From Bog-473 sp963770645 (GTDB lineage Bacteria > Actinomycetota > Acidimicrobiia > Acidimicrobiales > RAAP-2), in contig CAVYQL010000001.1 in assembly GCA_963770645.1 (NCBI GenBank), positions 1 to 64,000 on the forward strand: a stretch of DNA of 64,000 nucleotides. Reading direction: 5' to 3'. The notes beneath the pieces were generated by a model. The model worked only from the letters and a program-made list of their open reading frames with translations. It was not told the DNA's origin and did not search any database. Below, in pieces: positions 54,501 through 61,892 of this stretch; the first letter of the stretch is position 1; each line of letters begins with the position of its first letter. Made by a program: the position numbers and the translations under genes.

Positions 54501-56261
54501 ATGACAGGTGACTGCACGAAGCCCGGCACCTCCCTTGCCTCTCTGGAGGACATCGCCCGCAAGCACAACACCACCACGGAGACGGCGCGCACCGACGGCA
54601 CCGTTCGACAGGCGTTCGTGGCGCCCCTTGTCCCCTCGGCGGTGCCATCCCCGTCCGGCGTCAATGCTCAACCCCGCCACAGCCACGCGCCCGACCCGCT
54701 GATGGTTGAGCTGTCAATGGCGCTGGCAGATTCTGGGTCTGCGGCTCGCTACATCGACCCGGCCAACAAGAGCAGCAGCCAAGACAGCATCCACCGCGCC
54801 GCCGTCTCCGGGCTCGCCTACTTCATCACGGTGCGTTGGGACGTATTGGGGTTCGACCTGGACACGGAGGCCCAGGTCACATCCGCCCGTGGATTTGCGA
54901 AAGTGTTGGTTGAAGACGGCAGGCCCGTCCTCCTCGTCCCGTCCGGTCGGGAAGGCCACGCCCACCTGTGGGCCGTGATTGCCAACCGAGAGGACGCCGC
55001 GCACTGGCGCGAACGTGCGCGAGCCCGCGGGCTCCGACCTCGCTTCACCATGCGGCCACCGGGCGCGCCCCACCGTTGGGGTGCGGGGGTGCAGCTGCCG
55101 CTCGAAGCCGTGGAGTTCCTCTCCGCCATACGAGCCGAACGAACCGACACCGACGGCCGTCTTGACCCTGACCTCCGCATGATGCACACAGGGCGGTGGG
55201 TTCGCATCCCGAGGGACACAAGTGAATCGAACAAGCTCTGGCTGTTCGCCCTCTACGCGGCACGAAAGGGCTGGACTTTTGCCGACTACCGCAACGCCGT
55301 GGCTAATCCCGACAACGGCGGTGGGGCTCGGTATCAGCGAGACCTGTTCAAGCGTGGGTTCGAAGCCACGACGGGCTGGCTGCATCGGCAGGTCTGGGCG
55401 AAAGCAGTAGACACCGTGGGCCGAACGCCCGGGGGCGGCGGTCCCGAGCTGGAGGCGCACCTCGATGCGATAGACGACGCCATCGCGGTGGCCAATTGGA
55501 CCTACCGCGGGGGTACGACAGACCGGGCCGTCCTGAAGGCCATCGTCGCCCGCATGCGCGCCTGGTCAACGTGGACGATTGGGTTTTCCCATCGCGCGCT
55601 GGCCGAGGCTGTCAATATCAATCGCGACGGCACCATTGCGAACGCGACCAAACGCCTGCGGGCAGCAGGTTGGCTTTCCATCGGCCGCTTGGGTTGGGCC
55701 TCAGGGGCCGCGGGCAGAAGGGCCACGGTCTGGAGGGCCCATGTTCCACGTGATATGACGCGCGCAAAACCGCGGCATGTCCGTAGGTACGAAAGTACCT
55801 ATGGGGGGGGTGTACATCTAAATGCCGCGCTTTTGCGCGTGCTCGACGACATCGCGCGCTGGGGCGGTATCGGCATCAACGGCGGGGACATCATCAAAGC
55901 CATGGTCAAGAAGGGCACGATGACGACGGCGGAGGTGGCGTCGGTGCTCTACGCGGACCACCTCACGACCTCGAACAAGGGCACGGTGAGGCGCAAGCTC
56001 CATCGGCTCGCCGGACTCGGACTCGTGACTACGGCGGAGGGAAACTGGGTGGTCGTGGACGACCTGGAGACGGCTCTCTCGGCCGCTGCGGCGTCACTGG
56101 GCCTGGCGGGCAAGGCCCAGGCCGTCAAAGAGCGCCACAGGACGGAGCGGGCCATGTATGACGAGCCAATCAAAGTGCGGGAAAAGCCTCACCTCGTTCT
56201 CTACAACAGCCAGACGGGCGAGATTCGTGAAGATGCCGAACCCGTCGCGCTCGCAACGTAA
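54501..56261 (+). CDS. Primase-like replication protein of a mobile element
   Basis: 586 residues. The N-terminal half resembles archaeo-eukaryotic primase (prim-pol) domains: an acidic GFDLDTEAQVTSARGFAKVL (two Asp) near 118 and the SGREGHAHLWAVI motif (S-x-x-x-x-H) near 152, followed by GAPHRWGAGVQLPLEAVEFL. The C-terminal part (from about 325) has winged-helix segments, including FSHRALAEAVNINRDGTIAN and a second near 470-520. This layout fits replication initiators of plasmids, phages or integrative elements. The start ATG lacks a strong ribosome-binding site. Assignment is by motif, not by close homologue. Confidence 0.7.
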   Translation: MTGDCTKPGTSLASLEDIARKHNTTTETARTDGTVRQAFVAPLVPSAVPSPSGVNAQPRHSHAPDPLMVELSMALADSGSAARYIDPANKSSSQDSIHRAAVSGLAYFITVRWDVLGFDLDTEAQVTSARGFAKVLVEDGRPVLLVPSGREGHAHLWAVIANREDAAHWRERARARGLRPRFTMRPPGAPHRWGAGVQLPLEAVEFLSAIRAERTDTDGRLDPDLRMMHTGRWVRIPRDTSESNKLWLFALYAARKGWTFADYRNAVANPDNGGGARYQRDLFKRGFEATTGWLHRQVWAKAVDTVGRTPGGGGPELEAHLDAIDDAIAVANWTYRGGTTDRAVLKAIVARMRAWSTWTIGFSHRALAEAVNINRDGTIANATKRLRAAGWLSIGRLGWASGAAGRRATVWRAHVPRDMTRAKPRHVRRYESTYGGGVHLNAALLRVLDDIARWGGIGINGGDIIKAMVKKGTMTTAEVASVLYADHLTTSNKGTVRRKLHRLAGLGLVTTAEGNWVVVDDLETALSAAAASLGLAGKAQAVKERHRTERAMYDEPIKVREKPHLVLYNSQTGEIREDAEPVALAT

Positions 56262-56324
56262 CAAGCCGAAATCTCTTGTCAAGCATGCACGAAGAACGTC
56301 ACCAGCGATGGCAGAGTCGAATGT

Positions 56325-56552
56325 GTGGACACTCTGCTACGGGAATGGGGCCTCAACGTTCGGACGTTGCGGCATCAGAATTTTCTGACTCAAGCTGAAC
56401 TTGCCGACACGATAGGGGTCGGGCGGAACAGCCTTTGGCGATGGGAGCACGGGCGCAACGCCCCTCATGCGCGTCACAAGCGGGCATTGGCGCACGCCTT
56501 CGGGGTGCCCGTTGGGGAGCTGTTCCCGAGAGTCGTGGAGGTCGCGGCATGA
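56325..56552 (+). CDS. XRE-family HTH regulator
   Basis: 75-residue single-domain DNA-binding protein. FLTQAELADTIGVGRNSLWRWEHG (about residues 20-43) is a clear Xre/Cro HTH. GTG start. Typical excision/maintenance regulator of a mobile element. Its stop overlaps the next start (ATGA). Confidence 0.85.
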   Translation: MDTLLREWGLNVRTLRHQNFLTQAELADTIGVGRNSLWRWEHGRNAPHARHKRALAHAFGVPVGELFPRVVEVAA

Positions 56553-56674
56553 CCCATCCACTCATGGTGCGGACGCCAGCCGTCACCACCACCACGATTG
56601 TCACCGACGTCGACATCCGTTGTCAGCCGTGCCGCGATGAGTCTCCTTTGCCGTCGAGCCGCCGCTGGACGTAG
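56549..56674 (+). CDS. Tiny protein coupled to the XRE gene
   Basis: 41 residues with a Thr-run (TPAVTTTTIVTDVDI) and one CxxC (RCQPCRDE). Start overlaps the XRE stop by 4 bp. Function unknown; may be only a chance reading frame. Confidence 0.4.
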   Translation: MTHPLMVRTPAVTTTTIVTDVDIRCQPCRDESPLPSSRRWT

Positions 56675-56756
56675 GAAGCGCTGGCGAGCTATCGCCATCA
56701 TTCTCATTATCCTGATCGCGTGGCAGTCTTTTGGCATGCTCGGTCAACCGAACTAA
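56637..56756 (+). CDS. Tiny single-pass membrane protein
   Basis: 39 residues: a basic start (MSLLCRRAAAGRRKRWR) then one hydrophobic helix (AIAIILIILIAW). Overlaps the end of the preceding tiny gene and the start of the next gene in different frames. Too short for routine ORF calling. The positive-inside pattern makes it plausible. Confidence 0.4.
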   Translation: MSLLCRRAAAGRRKRWRAIAIILIILIAWQSFGMLGQPN

Positions 56757-57607
56757 TCAAACGGTGTAGCTGGTCGCTGGTTGCACTCGTCCTAGGTATT
56801 GCGCTCGCGGTGGGCTTCGCTGCTCCGGCTGGTTCGACCACGATACGAGAGTGGAAGCAGCGGAATCTGCCTGAAGTAGCAACCTTCAATAGTGCGCTCG
56901 TCAAGGTCGCTATCGCTCTGAATGACGCTGGGAACCATCCAGATGCATCTGAATTCGTCGCGACTCACAAGGCGTGCAACCAATTCGGGTATGCGACAGG
57001 AAAGCTCAGCCACCTTCCTAGAATTCCAAACGCACAGGCTCAGAGGAACCTCCGCGAGATCCTCTACTACTCCGCCGACATGGCTCTTGCCTGCGTGGCG
57101 ATGTTCAAGTCTCAGAAGAGCCTCGTCGCATTTGCCTCATATGCCCAGGAGACGAAAAGTGATGAGAATTCGCTGACTCCCTTCCTAAAACATCTCTATA
57201 GCGAACTTGGATTGTCCGGGAGCGCCGCGTCGTCGGCACCGACCTCCACAACAACCCCGGACCTCCCCGGGGTTGCGGTCTGCGCGCCTACGACGGCACC
57301 GCCGATCGTCCGACCGTCTGGGATCTTCTTTGGATGCGCGAGCGGCGACATATCTCTGACGAATATCACCTGGCTGTCGTGGGGGGCTACCTCTGCAAGC
57401 GGAACAGGCATTCTCAACATCAATGAATGTCAACCGGACTGCGCGCAAGGTCAGGTACAGACCTATGCAGCGACCGTCGCTGTCTCCGATCCAGGCAGGA
57501 CGAACGGCTACCTGGTGTTTCAGCAAATAGAAGCTGGGCCAACCGGCTTAACCGATGGCCCCGCCGAATCTGGAACACAACCAGGCGAAGATTGGGGAGC
57601 AGGGTGA
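56720..57607 (+). CDS. Secreted/anchored protein, function unknown
   Basis: 295 residues from GTG 56720. N-terminal membrane segment SWSLVALVLGIALAVGFAAP (residues 17-36) as signal or anchor. The first domain is helical (residues 40-170). A Ser/Thr/Pro linker (SSAPTSTTTPDLPG) leads to a beta-rich, Cys-containing C-terminal domain (FFGCASGD, NECQPDCAQG) of about 100 residues. Lower GC than the core genes, consistent with foreign origin. Not recognised. Confidence 0.65.
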   Translation: MAVFWHARSTELIKRCSWSLVALVLGIALAVGFAAPAGSTTIREWKQRNLPEVATFNSALVKVAIALNDAGNHPDASEFVATHKACNQFGYATGKLSHLPRIPNAQAQRNLREILYYSADMALACVAMFKSQKSLVAFASYAQETKSDENSLTPFLKHLYSELGLSGSAASSAPTSTTTPDLPGVAVCAPTTAPPIVRPSGIFFGCASGDISLTNITWLSWGATSASGTGILNINECQPDCAQGQVQTYAATVAVSDPGRTNGYLVFQQIEAGPTGLTDGPAESGTQPGEDWGAG

Positions 57608-57742
57608 GGGTTGAGCGGTGAGTCGTTCTCGGTGAAGCCACGCTCTGAACGAACGCGACCGTGTTCCCCTTGGAATTTGTCCTTCGCAAGTGAATGGCAG
57701 CCATGCAAGTCCTGGGTCGTCCCCCCAGCCCGGCAACCCTCT

Positions 57743-57775
57743 TAACTAGTGATAAGATTTATTTATCACTAGTTA
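57743..57775. repeat. Perfect 13-bp inverted repeat with 7-nt spacer
   Basis: TAACTAGTGATAA and TTATCACTAGTTA flank GATTTAT, ending 14 bp before the tyrosine recombinase start. AT-rich in a GC-rich region. The geometry (two 11-13 bp arms, 6-8 bp centre) is that of a tyrosine-recombinase core site; it could instead be an operator overlapping the promoter. Confidence 0.75.
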
Positions 57776-57789
57776 GAAACGAGGCCATA

Positions 57790-58747
57790 ATGAGCCTGAC
57801 GCCCCTCACGGAGCAGGCCGTGGAACTGGCCGACCTCGGCCAGGAAGCCCGTGGTTACCTCGCTGCCAGCCGGTCCGAGAGCACGGACCGCAGCTATCGC
57901 ACGGGCTGGGCACGATTCACGGCGTGGGCCGACGCCCACGCCGTTCCCAGCCTGCCCGCAAGCCCCGGGACGGTCGCGCTCTACGTGGCCGACCTCGCTC
58001 GCACCGCGAAGCCTGCGACTATCGATGCTCGCCTCGCCGCCATCAGCGCCGCCCACAGGGCGGCGGGCCACGAGTCACCCACGAAGGCCGAGCCGGTTCG
58101 CTTGGTCCGCCGAGGGGTCCGCAGGACGGTCGGCACGGCGCAGCGGCAGGTGCGCCCGGTCAACGTGGTGGATCTGCGAGCGATGGTGAACGGTTTGGGC
58201 GATGACGTCGCCGGGCACCGGGACCGCGCCTTGCTCCTGCTCGGCTTCGCTGGGGCGCTCCGACGGAGCGAGCTGGTCGGCCTGGATGTGGCCGACATGG
58301 TCGAGGGGCCGGACGGCCTCACGCTGACGCTCAGGCGAAGCAAGACTGACCCCGAAGGCGCTGGACGGACCGTGGGCGTCCCTCACGGTGCCCACGACGA
58401 GACCGACCCCGTGCGGGCCTGTCAGGAGTGGCTGAGCGTGTCGAGCATCACCGAGGGCGCGGTGTTCCGGCCTATCGACCGTCACGGTCGCGTCGAGCGC
58501 GAACCGACTCACCGCGCAATCCGTCGCGGCCATCGTCAAGCGCCATGCCAAGCGCGCTGGCATCGACCCCGACCTGGTCGCCGGGCACTCGCTGCGTGCT
58601 GGCCTCGCTACCTCTGCGGCTGCCGCCGGTGTCAGCGAGCGTGCCATCGCAGCCACGACAGGGCACAAGGGGACTGCCATGCTTCGCCGGTATATCCGCG
58701 AGGGAAGCCTGTTCCGAGAGAACGCGGCCGCAGCAGTCGGCCTCTAG
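57790..58747 (+). pseudogene. Tyrosine recombinase (phage integrase family), frameshifted
   Basis: N-terminal SAM-like DNA-binding domain (STDRSYRTGWARFTAWADAH), then the catalytic domain: box I arginine in GFAGALRRSELVGLDVADM, and box II HSLRAGLATSAAAAG, TTGHKGTAMLRRYIREGSL with the Tyr nucleophile. The frame breaks near 58495; the C-terminal catalytic part reads in another frame to the stop at 58747. All R-H-R-Y residues exist across the two frames. Preceded by the 13-bp inverted repeat. The 234 bp after it (58748-58981) hold no gene. Confidence 0.85.
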
Positions 58748-58981
58748 GGGCGATCGAAAGAGCTGCTGCCAGAAGACGTTGCTTCGCCTGTCCACATCTT
58801 GCGCTCTTTGGGTTTGCAGTACCGAGGACGAAGGTCATGAGCCTGAACGGTGACGACCGTTTGCGTACAACTACAGGGGCCGAATCGGTGTCTGACGGCG
58901 CAAAGGTGGGTGGCTCGGTGGCCCCACAGGGGCGCCCCGAACGGCACACATATGGGCTAGGGCTGAGGCAGACTGGATTCC

Positions 58982-59344
58982 GTGCCCACCATTGACCGGG
59001 TTGTCCTGTCTCGGCTCCTCGATCAGTGGGACGATCCCCTGGCATCCGAGTGCGCCGCAGCAGTCCGCAGCGGTGATGAGACCCAGATTTGGGAGGCAGC
59101 AGAGGTTCCGGCATCACACCTGGCTGGGATCTATCAACGGAGAGCTGAACACGTACGTCGCGTAAATCTTGATGTGCGAGGGATCGAAGAGGCTGCACTT
59201 CGCCTGCAGCAGGCTGAGAGCCAACCGGTCGGCTTGGCCATCGTGCATGGTCCGACCGACGAATACATCGTTTTCGTGAAAGCCGACGGCGCTGGCGTGA
59301 TCGCTTGCCTGGCCGTTCCAAAGTTGGATTCGGGCATGTCATAA
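58982..59344 (+). CDS. Orphan protein 1 of a possible cassette array
   Basis: 120 residues from GTG 58982 (VPTIDRVVLSRLLDQWDDPL). No signal or membrane segment; mixed alpha/beta (LAIVHGPTDEYIVFVKADGA near the end). No family recognised. First of five same-strand orphan genes; its TAA stop lies inside a repeat element (59338-59394). Confidence 0.6.
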   Translation: MPTIDRVVLSRLLDQWDDPLASECAAAVRSGDETQIWEAAEVPASHLAGIYQRRAEHVRRVNLDVRGIEEAALRLQQAESQPVGLAIVHGPTDEYIVFVKADGAGVIACLAVPKLDSGMS

Positions 59345-59394
59345 GACTGCCCCCGTCCGGGTCTGGGTGCCACTCCGGCACCTGGGTGGCAGTC
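59338..59394 (+). repeat. Gene-terminal repeat element i
   Basis: TCATAAGACTGCCCCCGT overlaps the stop codon. The element folds: outer arms GACTGCC (59345-59351) and GGCAGTC (59388-59394), inner arms GGTGCC (59366-59371) and GGCACC (59377-59382). Shares the core TGCCCCCGT..CCGG.T..GGTGCC with elements iii and iv. Confidence 0.65.
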
Positions 59395-59426
59395 CGTCAA
59401 ATCACCGGGGCTGACCGATATCCGGC

Positions 59427-59711
59427 ATGATTCCAGGGATGATCCAATCCACGGCAGCAGAGTTGTCTGCATTGTTCCGGGAGCATGGGGAGGACCACCT
59501 CGCCGATCGAATCGACCACACCATGCAGCTTGACCGTGACGAACTCCCCGAAGGCATCTTGGAGATGTTCAGGCATGGGATGGGCGGGCTGCTCGACCGG
59601 GGGCTCCGCACGGATGGTCAGGACGACGAGCAGGCGACTGCCCTTCGTGACCGCTTGGCAGATCAGTTATACACCGAGGCCCAAGCGATGAAACGCCAGG
59701 ACATCGACTGA
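59427..59711 (+). CDS. Orphan protein 2 of a possible cassette array
   Basis: 94 residues from ATG 59427; ATG 59439 is also in frame. All-helical and acidic (AAELSALFREHGEDHLADRI, EGILEMFRHGMGGLLDRGLR). Not recognised. Followed after 12 nt by a hairpin element. Confidence 0.6.
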   Translation: MIPGMIQSTAAELSALFREHGEDHLADRIDHTMQLDRDELPEGILEMFRHGMGGLLDRGLRTDGQDDEQATALRDRLADQLYTEAQAMKRQDID

Positions 59712-59723
59712 TCTTCGACAGAA

Positions 59724-59781
59724 GGACTGCGCCAGCCCTAGGGACAGGGTGCCGCCCTGCGGCACAACGGGGGCAGGGCAG
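59724..59781 (+). repeat. Gene-terminal hairpin element ii (diverged)
   Basis: GGACTGCGCC near the start, and inner arms GTGCCG (59749-59754) / CGGCAC (59760-59765) around CCCTG, then GGGCAGGGCAG. Same plan as element i (outer CTGC/GCAG, inner GTGCC/GGCAC) but weaker sequence match. Confidence 0.45.
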
Positions 59782-59853
59782 AGGTACCTGTCTTCGACGC
59801 TACCGACGGACCGACCCGCTCCGACTGGTGCCCGCTCCTGCCACTATTGAGAG

Positions 59854-60399
59854 ATGGCGGTGACCCTCGATGACGGACGTTTCGTTAGGGACCTGGCTCC
59901 CGAAATCATCGTCAATGCTCTTTCTCGACAGTCCGGCGACAGAGGTGCGCAGTGGTGGGATTCAGTGCGGGAATGGGCAGTCATTCAAGCCCAGGCTGCG
60001 TCGGAGGACGGCGACACCGACCTCGCATCGCGTTGGTATGCCGTAGTCCAAGAGGTGACGCAGCTGGCGACAATCCCCCCAAGCGAAGCGCACTTTATCG
60101 GTAGCGAAATACGGCTCGGCCTGCTGCTACTAAGCCGGGGATGCAAGCTCTCCGTCAACTCATCAGACCTTGCCGCCACAGCGCTCGCATATATTCACGA
60201 TCACCTGGCCGGTCCCTCACCAGACGAGGCAAGATCGTTCGCTGAACGTTGGGACGACCTGGATGAACGACCGTGCTTATCTGTCGAAGACATCGCACGA
60301 TGGAGGACGGTGAAGAACCTCCTGTCGCCCTTCCTGACCTATCAGCCCCATCCGACTGAGTTGGCGGAGTGGGAGGAAGTGGTACCTCAGCTCCCATAG
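59854..60399 (+). CDS. Orphan protein 3 of a possible cassette array
   Basis: 181 residues from ATG 59854, soluble and mainly helical with Trp-rich segments (GAQWWDSVREWAVIQAQA, FAERWDDLDERP). No recognised family. TAG stop followed within 2 nt by a repeat element. Lower GC than the core genome. Confidence 0.65.
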   Translation: MAVTLDDGRFVRDLAPEIIVNALSRQSGDRGAQWWDSVREWAVIQAQAASEDGDTDLASRWYAVVQEVTQLATIPPSEAHFIGSEIRLGLLLLSRGCKLSVNSSDLAATALAYIHDHLAGPSPDEARSFAERWDDLDERPCLSVEDIARWRTVKNLLSPFLTYQPHPTELAEWEEVVPQLP

Positions 60400-60400
60400 A

Positions 60401-60440
60401 GGTGCCGAGGGGGACTGCCCCCATGCGCCGGGTGAGGACG
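60401..60440 (+). repeat. Gene-terminal repeat element iii
   Basis: GGTGCC, then GGGGG-ACTG-CCCCC hairpin (60409-60422), then CTGCCCCCATGCGCCGGGT, which aligns with ATGCCCCCGTACACGCCGGAT of element iv. Begins 2 nt after the stop of the preceding gene. Confidence 0.55.
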
Positions 60441-60511
60441 CCTGACTGGATGGTGTCCGACATGCCGACGATGACGGTGGCCCATCCCGGCCCGGTAGCT
60501 ATTCTCCCGCT

Positions 60512-60703
60512 GTGGGCTTTTTCCTGTATCTGTTCCAAATGCAGAGATGGCTTTCTGTAGTGGGCATTGCGCTTGCCTTTATCGGAGCCCTGGCCCATGA
60601 GTTGGTTCTTGTTTGGATTGCCCTTGCCCTCATCGCAATGCAGATACCGCTGACCATCTTGGTGACGAAGCGGGCTAATAGGTCGTCTCGCCGCTCCTCA
60701 TAA
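60512..60703 (+). CDS. Orphan protein 4: small membrane protein
   Basis: 63 residues with two membrane helices (WLSVVGIALAFIGALAHELV and LVWIALALIAMQIPLTILV) and a basic C-terminus (KRANRSSRRSS). GTG start at 60512; TATTCT -10 box (60500-60505) 6 nt upstream, leaderless. Not recognised. Its TAA stop lies within element iv. Confidence 0.6.
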   Translation: MGFFLYLFQMQRWLSVVGIALAFIGALAHELVLVWIALALIAMQIPLTILVTKRANRSSRRSS

Positions 60704-60735
60704 GATGCCCCCGTACACGCCGGATAGGTGCCGTT
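60698..60735 (+). repeat. Gene-terminal repeat element iv
   Basis: TCATAAGATGCCCCCGT overlaps the stop codon and matches element i in 17 of 18 positions with one gap; continues CGCCGGATAGGTGCC, as in elements i and iii. Confidence 0.65.
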
Positions 60736-60780
60736 ATGCGCGATGTCGGGGATAACCAGATTCGGACCTAAGGTCGAACC

Positions 60781-61104
60781 GTGGAGGAAGACGCTGGAGT
60801 TGGAGCTTTGGGGAACTTCTGGGTGCTGTCGATGAACGCGACGCTGCAGGACGAGGGCGGATCAGTTGGCGAAGCAGTTGTCCAAGCGCCTGACGGGTCG
60901 ACCCTCCACGTCGAATGGCAGACCCCTGGGGAATACGAGTTCGAAGAGACCACTTTCGACCCTGGACCGCCTCCCACCGCACCTCTTCCTTCGATCTCCG
61001 CGGCTGATCTTCTACGTCTTCACTCGTCCATGGTGGCGGACTCAATGCCGGGGCTAGAGGAGAAATGGGAGGAGTGGCGCGGGTCGCTTCCCGAGCGGGG
61101 GTGA
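60781..61104 (+). CDS. Orphan protein 5 of a possible cassette array
   Basis: 107 residues from GTG 60781; acidic, beta-rich first half (ALGNFWVLSMNATLQDEGGS, PDGSTLHVEWQTPGEYEFEE), Pro-rich linker, helical end. Not recognised. TAAGGT box (60769-60774) 6 nt upstream suggests a leaderless mRNA. Confidence 0.6.
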   Translation: MEEDAGVGALGNFWVLSMNATLQDEGGSVGEAVVQAPDGSTLHVEWQTPGEYEFEETTFDPGPPPTAPLPSISAADLLRLHSSMVADSMPGLEEKWEEWRGSLPERG

Positions 61105-61169
61105 CATCCTCGCGTTCGACGCGGTGAATCAAGACGAGCTGTGCCTCCGAGCGCCGGACTGGGGCCGTA

Positions 61170-61538
61170 TCAGCCGCCCACGAGGCCTTTCCACCCGCCC
61201 TTCTCACGGACCTCCCATAGCGCATGAGCAATGTGGGGCAGGGCTCTGAGTGCATGTTCCAGCGTGTCGTATTCTGCTGCTGCCTTTAGCCGCCCCGAGG
61301 CTGCGCTCGCTCGGTAACAGCGGTCACCTTGGGCGCTTCCGGGCGTGATTTCGACAGTGATCGTCCCGCCCATCCTGTATTCCGTCGTGGCCTTCCAAAC
61401 CGCATCTCTAGTGAGCGCCTCTTCGACGCCTTGCAGAAACTCCTCAGGCGAGATGACCGGGACGGGCTTGGGCAGCGGGTAGTGGGAAAAGTCGGGGATG
61501 CCCCAGCTCGCATACGACTGGAAATCAAACGGCTCCAT
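61170..61538 (-). CDS. Orphan hypothetical protein (opposite strand)
   Basis: 122 residues from ATG 61538 (MEPFDFQSYASWGIPDFSHY), with a GGAGG 11 nt upstream; an in-frame start at 61679 adds 47 residues. Soluble, alpha/beta, contains GGTITVEITPGSAQGDRCYR. Function unknown. A TGCCCCCGTACGCC match to the cassette repeats lies upstream at 61598-61611. Confidence 0.55.
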   Translation of the reverse strand: MEPFDFQSYASWGIPDFSHYPLPKPVPVISPEEFLQGVEEALTRDAVWKATTEYRMGGTITVEITPGSAQGDRCYRASAASGRLKAAAEYDTLEHALRALPHIAHALWEVREKGGWKGLVGG

Positions 61539-61699
61539 ATCGCCAGTTTCCTCCTTCAACTTCTCGGAGGCTACCGAGGCCGCTGGGACGGACGACCTGC
61601 CCCCGTACGCCAATGATGTTGTGAAGCTCCCGTGAGGGTCCACCGCTACAAGGTTGGTCGTCAGTAGTTTCGGGAGCACCGGAGCCGCTGGTCTGACTT

Positions 61700-61892
61700 G
61701 AGATCACGACGGACACCCCTTGGTGTTCGCACACCGTCGACCGGAGCTCCGGGCAAACTCAGACGAGGCGCGGCGTGCCCCGTTCCAGAGGGGTGATGGG
61801 CCGCTCTGTTAGAGCAGATCGACCCGCACCGTCACTCCTTCTCGGGACGGCCGCGCCACCCCTCAACCGACTTAAGGAAAGGAAGGGATGGC
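61700..61892 (+). ncRNA. Candidate bridge RNA region in the IS110 left end
   Basis: The non-coding leader of the IS110 transposase holds four hairpins in about 100 nt: ACACC-CCTT-GGTGT (61713-61726), the palindrome CCGGAGCTCCGG (61741-61752), CCCC/GGGG around GTTCCAGA (61778-61793) and GCTCT-GTT-AGAGC (61803-61815). IS110-group elements encode a structured guide (bridge) RNA exactly here. Ends of the RNA and of the IS are not determined. Confidence 0.45.

Noticed and set aside
58982..61104. Canonical integron attC sites
   Set aside because: No RYYYAAC/GTTRRRY core pairs were found at the gene ends; only the novel repeat family is supported.
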